Assembly: GCA_018806985.1 (NCBI GenBank)
Contig: JADANN010000157.1
Span: 62,001 to 126,000, forward strand
Source: Angiostrongylus vasorum
Lineage: Eukaryota > Nematoda > Chromadorea > Rhabditida > Metastrongylidae
Reading direction: 5' to 3'
DNA length: 64,000 bases
Under the pieces are notes generated by a model. It did not search any database. It was not told the DNA's origin and saw nothing but the letters and a program-made list of their open reading frames with translations. Within the stretch, counting starts at the first letter, position 1. The number at the start of each line of letters is the position of its first letter. This document shows positions 1 to 10,339 of the stretch, in pieces. The translations under genes were made by a program, and so were the position numbers.

Positions 1-495
1 CTATGATTGATATGGAGTTAATGAGACGCAAAGCTGCATAGTACTTTAGAGGCCTACGCTTTCTTAGTCAACATACATTCCTAAGCGGCAAGTCATTTGT
101 AACCTATTACTTTAACACTTACTTCTAAAGAACCGATCGCAGCACTACAGTGAGAAATCGCTATTGAATAATGTTGGATTATGTAACGCTGTTCTCCACC
201 ACCGCCTACATCTCTTCTAAGCTGACGATCATGCTCCTTTAAGGACATATGCATTGATCTTCAAGTAGATGCTGTTGCACTGAGCGATGATCTAAGCGAA
301 ATTCGAACATTAGTGAAAGAGAGTGTATCAGTTTAATGTTTAAGGAAATTTATTCCGCCGTAACCATCTATTCGGAGGATTCTTTGGAACGAATGCGGTC
401 CCATATTATCAACCACAAAGGGTCAAAAGATATGGAAGATTCCCACAGAGACGACTGAATAGTTCATGCGAGGTGCAAATATACTGTTGACAATA

Positions 496-822
496 TCATG
501 TATCAAATATCGAGAAGATAAGTAATAACGTAGTTCCAATACCATGCAGTATAATACTCTGCTGAAGTCTAATTTCATAAACAATATAAGCCATGTGTCT
601 CAAAATCATTGAGAGATAGGGATACCAGCTCGTCGTGACTGAGCGTGTTTCTGGCAAGGTCGCATTGTGATGAGGATTTGTCAACTCAGCAAAAGCTTCC
701 AAGCCGAGATGAATTTCGATATTTTCATCTGACAGTTCAACTGAGAAATTCGAGGAGTCGCTGCAATCTTCATACATACATAGATGCAATATGACAGATT
801 TCAGTGCAACGACGGCAACCAC
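496..822 (-). CDS. Candidate unrecognised exon with hydrophobic segments
   Basis: A 108-codon minus-strand ORF preceded by an acceptor-like gtaatcacag (just before GTGGTTGCC near 820). The peptide has an acidic middle (SDENIEIHLGLEAFAEL) and two hydrophobic stretches that could be membrane segments. No domain recognised and no clear donor. It may be part of a gene running off the window start. Confidence 0.2.
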   Translation of the reverse strand: MVAVVALKSVILHLCMYEDCSDSSNFSVELSDENIEIHLGLEAFAELTNPHHNATLPETRSVTTSWYPYLSMILRHMAYIVYEIRLQQSIILHGIGTTLLLIFSIFDT

Positions 823-999
823 CTGTGATTACAGCATGGGAAACTCCCATCATTACTTTACAATTGCATAGTTCGTGAGAAACGTTCAAGTTGGAGTTCA
901 CATTTAAAGGATTTCACACTTCTAGTGATCTTCCTTAATGGCTTTGTCGCTTGTAAAGAAGATATACCCTAAAAATTTTTGTTTCGTCGCCTCTACTAA

Positions 1000-1372
1000 C
1001 TTGGATGGCCCGTCCTCACTGACTGTTCGCGTCCCAGCAAAATCTTCATTTTTTTCGGAGATTTGCTGGTCTAGCCATTGTATTTCCTTGAGTCCCGTGG
1101 TCAGCCAGGTCAAAGTTTGCTCCAGGTCGTCACTACCACAGGTAGTCGCCGCTCTTGTGGATCGAGAGAAATTTGCCACCTTACAACTAGTTTGATACCA
1201 GAACGGTGGTGGATCCCGGTATTGGTTTACTCTTAGCTGGGCTTCCTGATGGAAACGCCCGAATCGTTCTCAGCTTGGCAGATCCTGCCGGGACATGAAT
1301 CTCCCCGCTTTACATCGCAGTCCACGACACCCAGGAACACCTCCCGGCCACGATGAGGCCGCAAACCGTTAG
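1000..1372 (-). mobile_element. Element C copy
   Basis: Runs (plus strand) from cttggatggcccgtcctcac to cgatgaggccgcaaaccgtt; same internal blocks in reverse. Confidence 0.65.
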
Positions 1373-1375
1373 GAG

Positions 1376-1979
1376 GCGCCTCTACTAAACTGGGTAGAAA
1401 AAGGGCTTTACCGGATTTAGCTACCAGCGAAGCGTTTTCAAAGGAGCGCTTTCATAGCGTTTCTACTTTTCACCATCCCGTGAAGAACGTTGTGACACTT
1501 TAGGACATTCGAAAAAATTAGCATCTAAAAGCCATCGTAATTTCCATGGAAGATTCGTTTCATTAATGTTATTCTTACAGCCAATCTTCATCAAGACTCA
1601 CTTGAGTACCAACACAATCTTTCTTTGGTAGTTGTGTAACCAACTAGATAAGGCTTTTTTCTGTGGAGTCCTGAGAATGCCTGATCGCTCCCAGGATGTC
1701 ACTGTAGGAAACGGACAACCTTTGTTAATCGTAGTAGCTTCCTTAAACTAGAATTAGATCTCTTTCAGGATGATGTGATTTCAGAAACTGATTATTCTGA
1801 GTAAGCTTTAGTTGTTGCGCGTTAATACTGATGCCGTGATGAAAGCTGGACAAGTGTAAACATCCGTAGAACTGTTCTCTAGCAGGATTACGGTACTTTG
1901 GATTTGAGTGCTTAATGGGTTTTATTTTGCTTCGCTTTATCACGCTACACTTTATTCAAACATTCTTTTTAACTTCTTC
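1376..1979. other. Intergenic, nothing recognised
   Basis: Between element C and element B copies. Only short ORFs without recognisable content. The first 495 bases of the window are similar: no feature seen. Confidence 0.5.
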
Positions 1980-2283
1980 CAGGGCCCACTAAGCTACCCA
2001 TTCCTTCAGAGTCGGGAAATAGCTACCAAATTTTTCTGGGAGCAACTCGTCCATCCACGTTCCAAATGGAGAACGCCCTGGCTTCGGCTATCATGGGAAT
2101 TCAGAGAAAGTCGGCTCAACCAGCGTTCACCAGTGTTGATGACGAAGAGCAAAATCTTCATATACCAGCGGAACCCGTATGCAGAAGAGTTCGAAGGCTT
2201 TCGTCGATGATGGTTAGGAGGAGACGAATCGAATGCAAGAAGCGCTTGGGTCCGCAATATATGATATGCGATGTTCGGCATTA
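1980..2283 (+). mobile_element. Element B SINE, 5'-truncated
   Basis: Begins in the core (gctaccaaatttttctgggag) and continues gaacgccctggcttcggct, cagcgttcacc and gaggagacgaatcgaatgca. Confidence 0.6.
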
Positions 2284-2386
2284 AAAAGATTAAGTTTCCA
2301 TATATAACCCGTGAAATATCTAATTGCTAATTTTTATGATCTTAGCCAGCAGTTTTGTCGTTTGTTACTCCTGCTTTGTTATTTAG

Positions 2387-2513
2387 GACTTAAATGTTAA
2401 CTGGCGCGACAAATGTATTCATCGAGCGCGTGCGCAAAATGAACAATCCACGCCAGGAGAAAGCAACAGTGATGGAGAAGAAAAGGAGAAATTGGAGAAA
2501 TTTGAAAGAGACT
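2387..2513 (+). CDS. Candidate upstream exon, possibly 5' part of the CPEB gene
   Basis: Bounded by an acceptor (atttag, ending 2386) and a good donor (gtgagt at 2514). Read in phase 0 from the acceptor it gives a hydrophilic peptide with WRDKCIHRARAQNEQ and a Glu/Lys-rich end, but finishes in phase 1, which does not fit the phase-0 CPEB exon at 3829. Read from the ATG at 2394 it gives a basic peptide (MLTGATNVFIERVRKMNN) ending in phase 0, which does fit. No family recognised; it may be chance. Confidence 0.25.
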
Positions 2514-2763
2514 GTGAGTAACTATTAGTTCCACTATAGTAACACGATTGCTTTGAAGTTGCAGTTGCGGTCAAACGGTTTCTAAAAAAGGTTGTTGGTG
2601 CGTTTGATTAAAAAATTGACTTGGATGACCTATAAGGCACTTCTCCGTTCATTTTCTGTTGCACGGTACAGTTACCTTCATGGGTTCGCTTGTTGGACAG
2701 ACACTACGGAAGATATCAACAAGTAGCTGGCTGTGCCTTGTCACATTGGCTGGATATACTAGC

Positions 2764-2830
2764 TTCTTTCTTTCTCCCCCACACTTCCTTCCTTCCCCTC
2801 TCTATCTCCCTTTTCTCTTTTTTCCCTTGA
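2764..2830. repeat. Pyrimidine tract
   Basis: About 65 bases almost entirely C and T on the plus strand (for example cttccttccttcccctctc). No gene recognised around it. Confidence 0.7.
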
Positions 2831-2899
2831 TTCTGATGGAGTTGACGTTGAGACTATTTGTTGAACTTCGAACTTTTTCTTTATCAGCCACATGATTTG

Positions 2900-3828
2900 C
2901 AGATCTAGTCATAAAGATGTATAGGATTCAGTCTACATACTATCCACTCCATCAGGCCACAAGTGTGCGTAAAAAATGACTGTGTATATGGATGAAATAA
3001 ATCAGTCCGCCCGCAAAACAGAGAGGAAGCCTGTCCTCTGAATCCATTTCATCCCAGTAAATCGTCGCCTTTGTTCTGCGTTAAGAACTACGATTGAGAA
3101 GAGACACGTGGCTTCACCAATAACCTGATCAGGGAATCTCACAATAAAATATTGTGTATAGTTAAGAATTAAATACTGGCCGGTAATAAAAAATCTTTAG
3201 TTTTCATATTCAAGATCGAAACTAATACAGAATATCTTATTACGCAGTCTATGAGTTCTCTATTTCTATTCATACAGTAAAAGTTGTTACGCTGTTTACG
3301 TGAGCTGACAAATTTTTGTTCCATATGGATAGGAAAAAAGAGATCTTATGAAAATAACGGCTGCATATAGAAATTTGACATTTGGGAAACCAAAGTACCA
3401 TACTGTGTCGAAACGTGAGGTCTCATCCTAAAAAAAAACGAAGCGGCAATATGTGTCTTATTATAATCCGTGACCGTCAGGGTGAAACAGTGGGCACTTA
3501 ACCACCCGGGAAGAAGAAAGAGATGAGTGAATTCTTATAAACAAACACTTGAACCTAGTTTATTTAGCGACTTCGTTACTTAATACTGGAACTACTGATG
3601 CGGAACAACCAGGAGACTGCCCTCGAGGCGTACGGAATCCTAATGAGGTAACGCGCTAAGGGTAGATTTCTTTTCTAAAGATTTCTTTAAATTGCTAAGC
3701 AGGATTGTGTATAGAGGATTTACCTGAACGCTTAGGTTAACAAAAAAAATCTACAGCGGTCTAATAACTTAAGAATGTTCTACATAATAACAAATATTAA
3801 AAACTCCAGAGCTATCTATTGATTTCAG
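2900..3828. other. AT-rich stretch before CPEB
   Basis: No repeat family or exon recognised. If the CPEB transcript starts upstream, this is intron. Confidence 0.4.
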
Positions 3829-6800
3829 CGACCTAGTGCGGATATGACCGAGGAGGAGTATGCCGCCTATTATGAATATTTGTGTCATGGTATTCGCAAA
3901 CTTCTCGAAAGCGGAGTTACACTCACCACCGAATGTGATTTGCGTGGCAGTTCGCCGTCATCCACGTGGTATTACATTTTGTGATTTAACTCTGTAAGGA
4001 TTGGAACTGAAAACTTTGTTAAGTTCTGCATTAGACCCGAAATATTACCATCAATATAATTCGGGACCAGAAATTTACAGCCGGAAGGTATTTATTGGTG
4101 GCTTGCCAATTGATATTGAAGAAGGTACGATTTCATTTCTAAACAAGCATTCATCAAGCGCTCTTTCACCGATCTCCATTCAGGTGAACTTATTGAAATA
4201 TTCAATCGCTTCGGTCTATTAGGTGTGGACTGGCCAAATAAAAACGAGTCGAAATGCAACTACAAACCTAAAGGTGAGATCTGTTAGGCTCACATCGTAA
4301 GCACAAGCACTCCAAGTCTTATCGAAGATGCTCGATAACGTCTTGTATCAAAGAGTGCCTTGTTTCTGGAAAAGGCCAGGCTTAATACAGATGATGGTGT
4401 TCGTATAAACGAATTGTATCGTTTTTCAATAACTGCTGCAAAGAAATTACTATAATTACTGTAACTGATCGTAAACTTTCTCACCACTTCTATGTTAACC
4501 GTTCCCAAGTCACTTATATTAGAAACCTGCTAACAGTTAATAATAAATTCAGATTCACAAAACAGTTATAACTTCTTAATCAAAGGAAAATGATTTCAAG
4601 AAATAAATCCAATCCATGTGTTCCCGATTTCGAATAAGGCCGAGGCATAACGTGAAGTGATGAACAACTACGAAGCCTTAATTTTGTCTGTCCGAAGCAT
4701 TTTATCAACGTTTTTGTCTTAACTAGTCAATTTCCTGGTAATTCTAGCTTCCGGTAATTCTTGGCTGGTTGGTTTGTAAGATGTTTTCCTATGTTTTGAA
4801 TATTTAAAAGATCGCGTCTGGAGAATCGTAGGTCATAATCACCGATGGTTTGCACACTTTGCAGAATGGAAAGCTCCTCTGCTCAACATTCTTCTAGGCT
4901 TCTTCTAGAACTAATAAAGTTGCTGATTAGTTCACTCTGAGCTTGTCATACGGGTTAAGATATCGATATACATCATAAAGGTTAGATTTTTAGAGAAATG
5001 AGTCCATAGGTGCACATCACAATTCGAATTTCAGGAGTAAAAAATTTCGGGATCATGAGGCAATGTGAGTACTACCGTTGGGTCTTTACAGGTTACGCGT
5101 TCCTTATTTTTTGATCGCGAGGCTTCAGTACGAAAATTAGTTGAGAGCTGCACAGTGGATGAAGAGAATCTGTTCTATTTCATTGATACGCCATTTGACA
5201 CGGAGAAGTCGGTTAGTTTCGCCTTTTTTATTGGATGTGATCTCACATTACCAAAATTTTGCATAGTCGGAGGAAAAATTTCGTTGTGGAAAGAAATATG
5301 GGAGAAATTTCATTATTTGTCGCTGACGGTTTGTTGCAAACCTTGTGTACCTTAAATAGTAACCAATAGTATATTACGATAACTAGTAGGAGTGACATAT
5401 AACCATAACGTTGCTGAGGTATTTGCAAAACTCCAGACCGCTGGTGTCTGCCGTGGAGACAGAACCCGCTATTACCCTTTCCGGGGGCTAACGCGTTCAC
5501 CACCACACCATACCAGTCCTTCGTTTTTGCTGTCTCTCAGCCGTGTTATTGGCCTATAGGCGCTATCAGCATTCACCCGTTAACGGGATTGATCTGGGGA
5601 CTCGCATGGGGTAGTGGCAAAAGCGTTAGCCACCTGAAAGGGTAATAGCGAGTTCGGTCCCCACCTCAGAGACCAGCTGTCTGGAGTATTGCAAATACCT
5701 CAGCAACGTTATGGTTATATGTCACATAATACCCTGCCATTAAAAAAATACTAGGCAGTAAATAAAAATTTTTGACTAATAGGAGTGTTTAATGAGCACT
5801 ACGCTTACTGTAAGAGAGGAACAGAACTGGAAAATGGTGGCAGTGGTGTTACCCCGGTGTTTTTTGTGCATTAATCAAGTTTCTTGGAACAGTGATCTTC
5901 CCAACACCGTTGTCTTTCCTTCGCTCAAAGTCGTGGGTATTCTGATCTTCGAGGACAATGATTCATCTCTTAATAACTCAAAAAGACCGACTTTCTATAA
6001 ACCTCGGCATAGATAGTTGATATATTTATTTATGTGATCTCATAAATTGATCTTCTTTAGCTGATCCGAGGTTTGTATAGGTGTTCGTTGACGTTGTCGT
6101 TGTTGTTGGTGTTGTTTGTCGATGGCTAACGTTTCGGCGATTTCGCCTTCCTCAGAGCCTGGACGTATTTTATATTAGAATACTTTAGTTATTCGGTGTA
6201 AAGGCTAAAGTTTTAATGAAGATCAAAGTTTTAAATAGATCTGTTCAATAATACATCTGTTCAATAATACATCTATTTAAAACTTTGATCTTCATTAACA
6301 CTTTAGCCTTTTACACCGAATAACTAAAGTATTATAATATAAAATACGTCCAGGCTCTGAGGAAGGCGAAATCGCCGAAACGTCAGCCATCGACAAACAA
6401 CACCAACAACAACGACAACGTCAACGAACACCTATACCAACCTCGGATCAGCTAAAGAAGATCAGTTTATAAGATCACATAAATAAATATATGACAATGA
6501 TTCAATTGAGGTGAAATCGAAGAAATATGACACTAAAAGGTGCACATCTGCACATTTGGATCCTTATGGTCTTAGGAGTTAGGACTATATTTCTGGAGAC
6601 CTGGAGCTATTTGATAAGCAATATGTCCTTATTTTCAACGAGAGATCTTTGATTTTAAACCAGAGAGTTCAAATTCGTCCCTGGCGCTTAGCGGATGCCG
6701 ATTATTTGGTCGATGTGAATATACCGATAAATCCTCGTCGAGTGGTTTTTGTTGGTGGAGTGCCGAGACCAATCCGTGCAGTGGAGCTGGCCCATATCAT

Positions 6801-9391
6801 GGATCGTATGTATGGAAGTGTAGCATGTGCTGGCATTGATACTGATCTCGAATGTAAATATCCTAAAGGTTAATGTTTGGATTTCAGTACAATCATCCTA
6901 AAAATAGTAATGACCTGATTTGTACTATCTACTCATGCGGTTCCCATGCCAGCTTTCATGACAACGCGAAATCAGTATGTTTATAGCAGTGACATCCAGA
7001 GAACCAGTCAATTTTTCCACTTCTCAGTGCCAGTCACTTTTCTTCCAGTGAAATTTTTTGGTCATACTAAGCTATGACAATGATTAACCACACAAGAATA
7101 GGTTTTAGAGATAGCAACAGATAGTAGGCAACTACTTTGGAAGCGCCACTGCGACACACGCATGGAATTGATCCCCCGCCCCCCTGGCCCACCAAACCTT
7201 CCATTCCTCCGGGGTCTGCAAATTGCTACCAGACTTTTCTGGGAGGATAGCAGCACTGGCTCGATACATCGGCAGATCACCGCGAGTCATTATGAAGGCC
7301 AGATTTGCATTCAAGCACCTCCAACGATACTTAATGAAGTCGAATGCATGGCGCATCATTCGGGGATTGATCAACGCTGAGAGCTTTATCCTTTTTTTAT
7401 TTACTTCGGCTTGTCAGACATAGTAATCGATTTTTTTCGGTAGTAATGCTTCTTCGTATGATTCATTTCCTTCAATCTTCATATTTCGCACTAACGTTGA
7501 CGTTCTTTGAACTTTCCTTCAAATTGCGTTTCGTTTCTATGAGCTCAACATTCTAAATAATGCAGTTCGAATCCTTTTCTTGTTACAGAGTATTCGATTC
7601 AACAACTTATTCTTAAAGAATCGAATATTAGAATATTCAGGTGCCGCAAGAGTGGCCTTCACCAACTATAACTCCTATATTAAAGCGATTAAAGATCGAT
7701 ACGTTCAGCTGACTCATGGTGAAATCGATAAAAAGGTATAAAATCAATCATTAAATGGTTTCATCGTTGTTAGAATTTCTATCAGATTGTGTTGAGGAAC
7801 TTCTATTGCCTTCTACGGACTTTTTTTTTGTAGGTGGAGATAAAACCGTACGTGTTGGATGATCAGTTATGTGACGAATGCATTGATGAAAAAAATGGCG
7901 GGAAGCTCGCACCATTCTTCTGTCCTCATCTCGAGTGTCTGCAGGTTTGTTAACCATTATTGCAATACCGTTTGAAACAAGATTTCTATTTGGATCTTAA
8001 AATCTTCTTTTGTCTATCTCATACAATACCAACTAGGTGGAAATATTCAACGATTGTCGAATGATGAAACTGAGGTGGCTGAGGGGTTGCACATTATTGC
8101 TGTTTTCTGGGTGTTTTCAGAATAGCCCATTCTTTTCAACATGTGAAGTAGTCATTTCGTTATCTATTGAATAAGGTAATGTTGATATTTAGCAACGTAG
8201 TAGATAGTAAGACGATGGAGGATTGAGCAGTAGTGTTTTACGTTTGTTAGAAAGTTACTTCGTTTTTCCTTGTAATAGTCCGCGACCTTGTCGTGGCAAG
8301 GGTGTTCCAGAATGTCCAACTGCGACTAATAAGCGGCTGTTCATCTCACTGTCAGGTTCACCTAGCGTGTCCAAAAGTTTGAAATTTCTGTTTAGGCGAA
8401 GAAACCTATTTAAGACTAGGTTAGTTCGGTGATATAGCGCAACAACTTACTCGCTAATAGCAAGATACTACGAAAAAATGCATCTCTTCTATGTTCCTTG
8501 AACTAATAAACACTGCCTAGCATCCGTGTTAGTCTGACATGACAAACACTAACTGTTTGTAATCGCTTGAATTAATCGTTAAATAACGACAACACAAAGT
8601 GTGCAGGTAATAATGGAACGCCTCTGAAGGTAAAGACGTTGACAGAATGTGCGTTCAAAGATAAACCATTCAGCCTTTTGAAACGGCATGAACAATTTTG
8701 AATAACAGTATCTATCTTAAGGGGGGAATGCGCCATTTATTGGACTTTATTAAGCACCGTTAAAAGTAAATGAATGGATATTTGGCCCATGAAGACTTGC
8801 GCTGGCATAGTATTTAATCAAATCAATGCTAATATCCTCCCAGACATGTCCGCTACCAATTTCCCAACTCAAGAAAGAGAAAACTCTTGGTGAGCCCAGA
8901 CTGCGCGATCAAACCAGGGACCACGTCTGTTTTGCAGAGCACCACTAACCAATGCACAAAACGCTTCCAGAGAATCCTAAAATATTTATATTACCTACCG
9001 CCGTCGATCATTTATCACCGTCATCCGCTCATCAAAGCGATCATACATTTCCCAAAATAAATTGGGCCTAAGGAGTTCAAGAATAGGCGCGTCTAATCTA
9101 TAAAGCTTCTTCATCTCTCGAGACAATTGTTTTACTGTAAGCAAGTACGAAGTTAAATATTTTAGGATTTCGATTGTGTGGATTATGTCCGTGTTATTAG
9201 TCCTTTGAAAATTCTTTTTTCACATTTATGTCCTTCTTGTTTCTTTACAACCATTTTTTAAGCACTTAGCCCCCTTACACATCTCTCTTATTTCCTTTTT
9301 TTCATTTCAGTACTACTGCGAGTCTTGCTGGACAGCGATGCATGGCTCTCCTTCACGAGAACATCATAAGCCTCTCATAAAAGAGGCATAA
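3829..9391 (+). CDS. CPEB family RNA-binding protein, CPEB2-4/Orb2 class (5' end incomplete)
   Basis: Cytoplasmic polyadenylation element-binding protein: binds U-rich elements in mRNA 3' UTRs and controls poly(A) length and translation (family knowledge). Exons read by splice phase: 3829-3943, 3999-4124, 4184-4273, 5092-5211, 6664-6868, 7641-7735, 7834-7944, 9311-9391. RRM1 starts with SRKVFIGGLPIDIEE and runs through FGLLGVDWPNK; RRM2 has VQIRPW, RRVVFVGGVPRPIRAVEL and AGIDTD. The C-terminus is the CPEB zinc domain (CDEC, FFCPHLECLQ, YYCESCW, REHHKPL). These motifs match vertebrate CPEB2-4 much better than CPEB1. Boundaries of the first two exons are less certain (donor gtggca, acceptor gtaag). 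Exon 5092-5211 is one base too long for its phase (six-T run 5107-5112). N-terminal exons were not found securely. Which of the C. elegans cpb/fog-1 genes is the orthologue cannot be told here. Confidence 0.9.
5390..5780. mobile_element. Element D copy in a CPEB intron (foldback)
   Basis: Left arm 5393-5516 and right arm 5600-5728 are inverted copies with the same tRNA-like block (gcatggggtagtggc) and the terminal ctgcc...ggcag stem followed by an A-rich tail. It sits in the same intron as the 6020-6492 foldback. Confidence 0.65.
6124..6160 (-). other. Hammerhead-like hairpin motif, minus copy in the foldback
   Basis: Reverse complement shows GGCU, CUGAGGA, extra A, GGCG-AAAU-CGCC, GAAA, CGUU, AGCC. 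Same design as the 6353-6388 copy with U instead of C at the would-be cleavage position. Confidence 0.4.
6353..6388 (+). other. Hammerhead-like hairpin motif, plus copy in the foldback
   Basis: Stem I GGCU (6353-6356) can pair with AGCC (6385-6388). Between them: CUGAGGA (6357-6363), an extra A, hairpin GGCG-AAAU-CGCC (6365-6376), GAAA, and the palindrome ACGU, then C before AGCC. A type I hammerhead core would be CUGANGA, stem II, GAAA, stem III, UH. The ACGU palindrome could only make stem III in a dimer. The extra A after CUGAGGA departs from the consensus. Confidence 0.4.
7138..7395 (+). mobile_element. Element A SINE in a CPEB intron
   Basis: Matches the 60337 copy from gcgccactgcgacacacgc to gattgatcaacgctgagagc and a T run. 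Box A is mostly lost. Confidence 0.7.
8705..8965 (-). mobile_element. Element A SINE, degenerate, in the last CPEB intron
   Basis: Reverse complement keeps ctgggaggatat, the shared core and the aagtcttcatgggccaaatat tail region; the head is worn. Confidence 0.5.
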
Positions 9392-9549
9392 TCGATTGCT
9401 CCTCGATTTTGATTTCTTTTTCTTTTCTTTGTACAATGAAATACTGAAGGAGAAAGTAGGAAAAGTAAATTTTAGTGAAAAAAAGGTTCATGTACATCTC
9501 CACCTAAGTATGAAAACACTGTGTAAGTACTAACGGATAAAAGGCAGCA

Positions 9550-9555
9550 AATAAA
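9550..9555 (+). terminator. Polyadenylation signal AATAAA after the CPEB gene
   Basis: A canonical AATAAA lies about 160 bases after the CPEB stop codon (9389-9391), a usual 3' UTR length for a nematode gene. No other AATAAA was noticed between them. Confidence 0.45.
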
Positions 9556-9974
9556 ACACGAAGTTCAGCTCAAGAAAAAAGTTGGAAATGTGACGATTCA
9601 GGTTTGCATCGGCTTCTAAAGTAGAATTTCTGTATACATAACAGTACAGAATAATCTAGTCTTTAAAATGTAATCAACATCAAATGGAAGGAAAACAACT
9701 AGAATCTAAAATATTCATTTAGAAGAAAATAGATGCTTCCCTAAGAGTTTAGGTAAGGGTTTTGTTCACGTAGCGTATTATTTCCAAGAAAATATGCTTA
9801 AATTATTGCTCACTTTACGTTCAAGTTGTGGATCTATTGAACATTCTTAACTTCGGCTCGGTTCTTGATAATGAATACATTTCAAAACCAACTTCCTTTT
9901 AACCTCGGTATGATTAGTCAATATCTATTCTTTCCTTGATAAGCTTACGCAAGATCGACATATTTTTTCTATTT

Positions 9975-10338
9975 TATTTGATCCGCCCTCACGTCTACTA
10001 TGCGGATCCCAGCACTTCTCACATCCAATTCGTTTCCTCGCATCCATCGTTCACCAAGATCTTCCAAGTTTTTACGTGTGGCTTCGGTTGCTGCTTGAGA
10101 ATTTTCATTTCATCTAGAATATCGTAGAATGCTGGTCGAGCATTTCTCCCTGGAGTCCTGAGATAGCCGAGCTGGAGCGTTCCCAATTGGAATACAGAGA
10201 GTGATTTTTTTTCCAGACAAGTCCGGTACCAATTTGCCGACGCCGGAGGGATCAGATGCTTGGATGGCCGGGTGCGGAATCGAACTAGCACCATACTTGT
10301 GATGAAGGACATCGCAACCACTGTGCTAACCGCCCCTT
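9975..10338 (-). mobile_element. Element B: tRNA-derived SINE, best copy
   Basis: Reverse complement starts ggggcggttagcacagtgg (box A TAGCACAGTGG) with box B gttcgattccgc about 45 bases on, then the core shared with element A (ggcaaattggtaccggac), a middle with gaacgctccagctcggct, and a tail ending gaggaaacgaattggatgtg. Confidence 0.72.
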
Positions 10339-10339
10339 G

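Larger units (their letters stand above)
6020..6492. repeat. 473-bp foldback (inverted repeat) in a CPEB intron
   Basis: Two arms of about 225 bases meet near 6256 and are near-perfect reverse complements, from atatatttatttatgtgatc on the left to its complement on the right. The centre holds a duplicated ctgttcaataatacat. Each arm carries the hairpin motif found at the ends of the Penelope-like fragments (6124-6160 minus, 6353-6388 plus). The arrangement looks like two Penelope-type terminal segments joined head to head. It lies in the intron between 5211 and 6664. Confidence 0.85.

Noticed and set aside
6353..6388. Calling the hairpin motif a confirmed hammerhead ribozyme
   Set aside because: The conserved extra A after CUGANGA breaks the usual core, and stem III cannot form in a monomer, so it is kept only as hammerhead-like.
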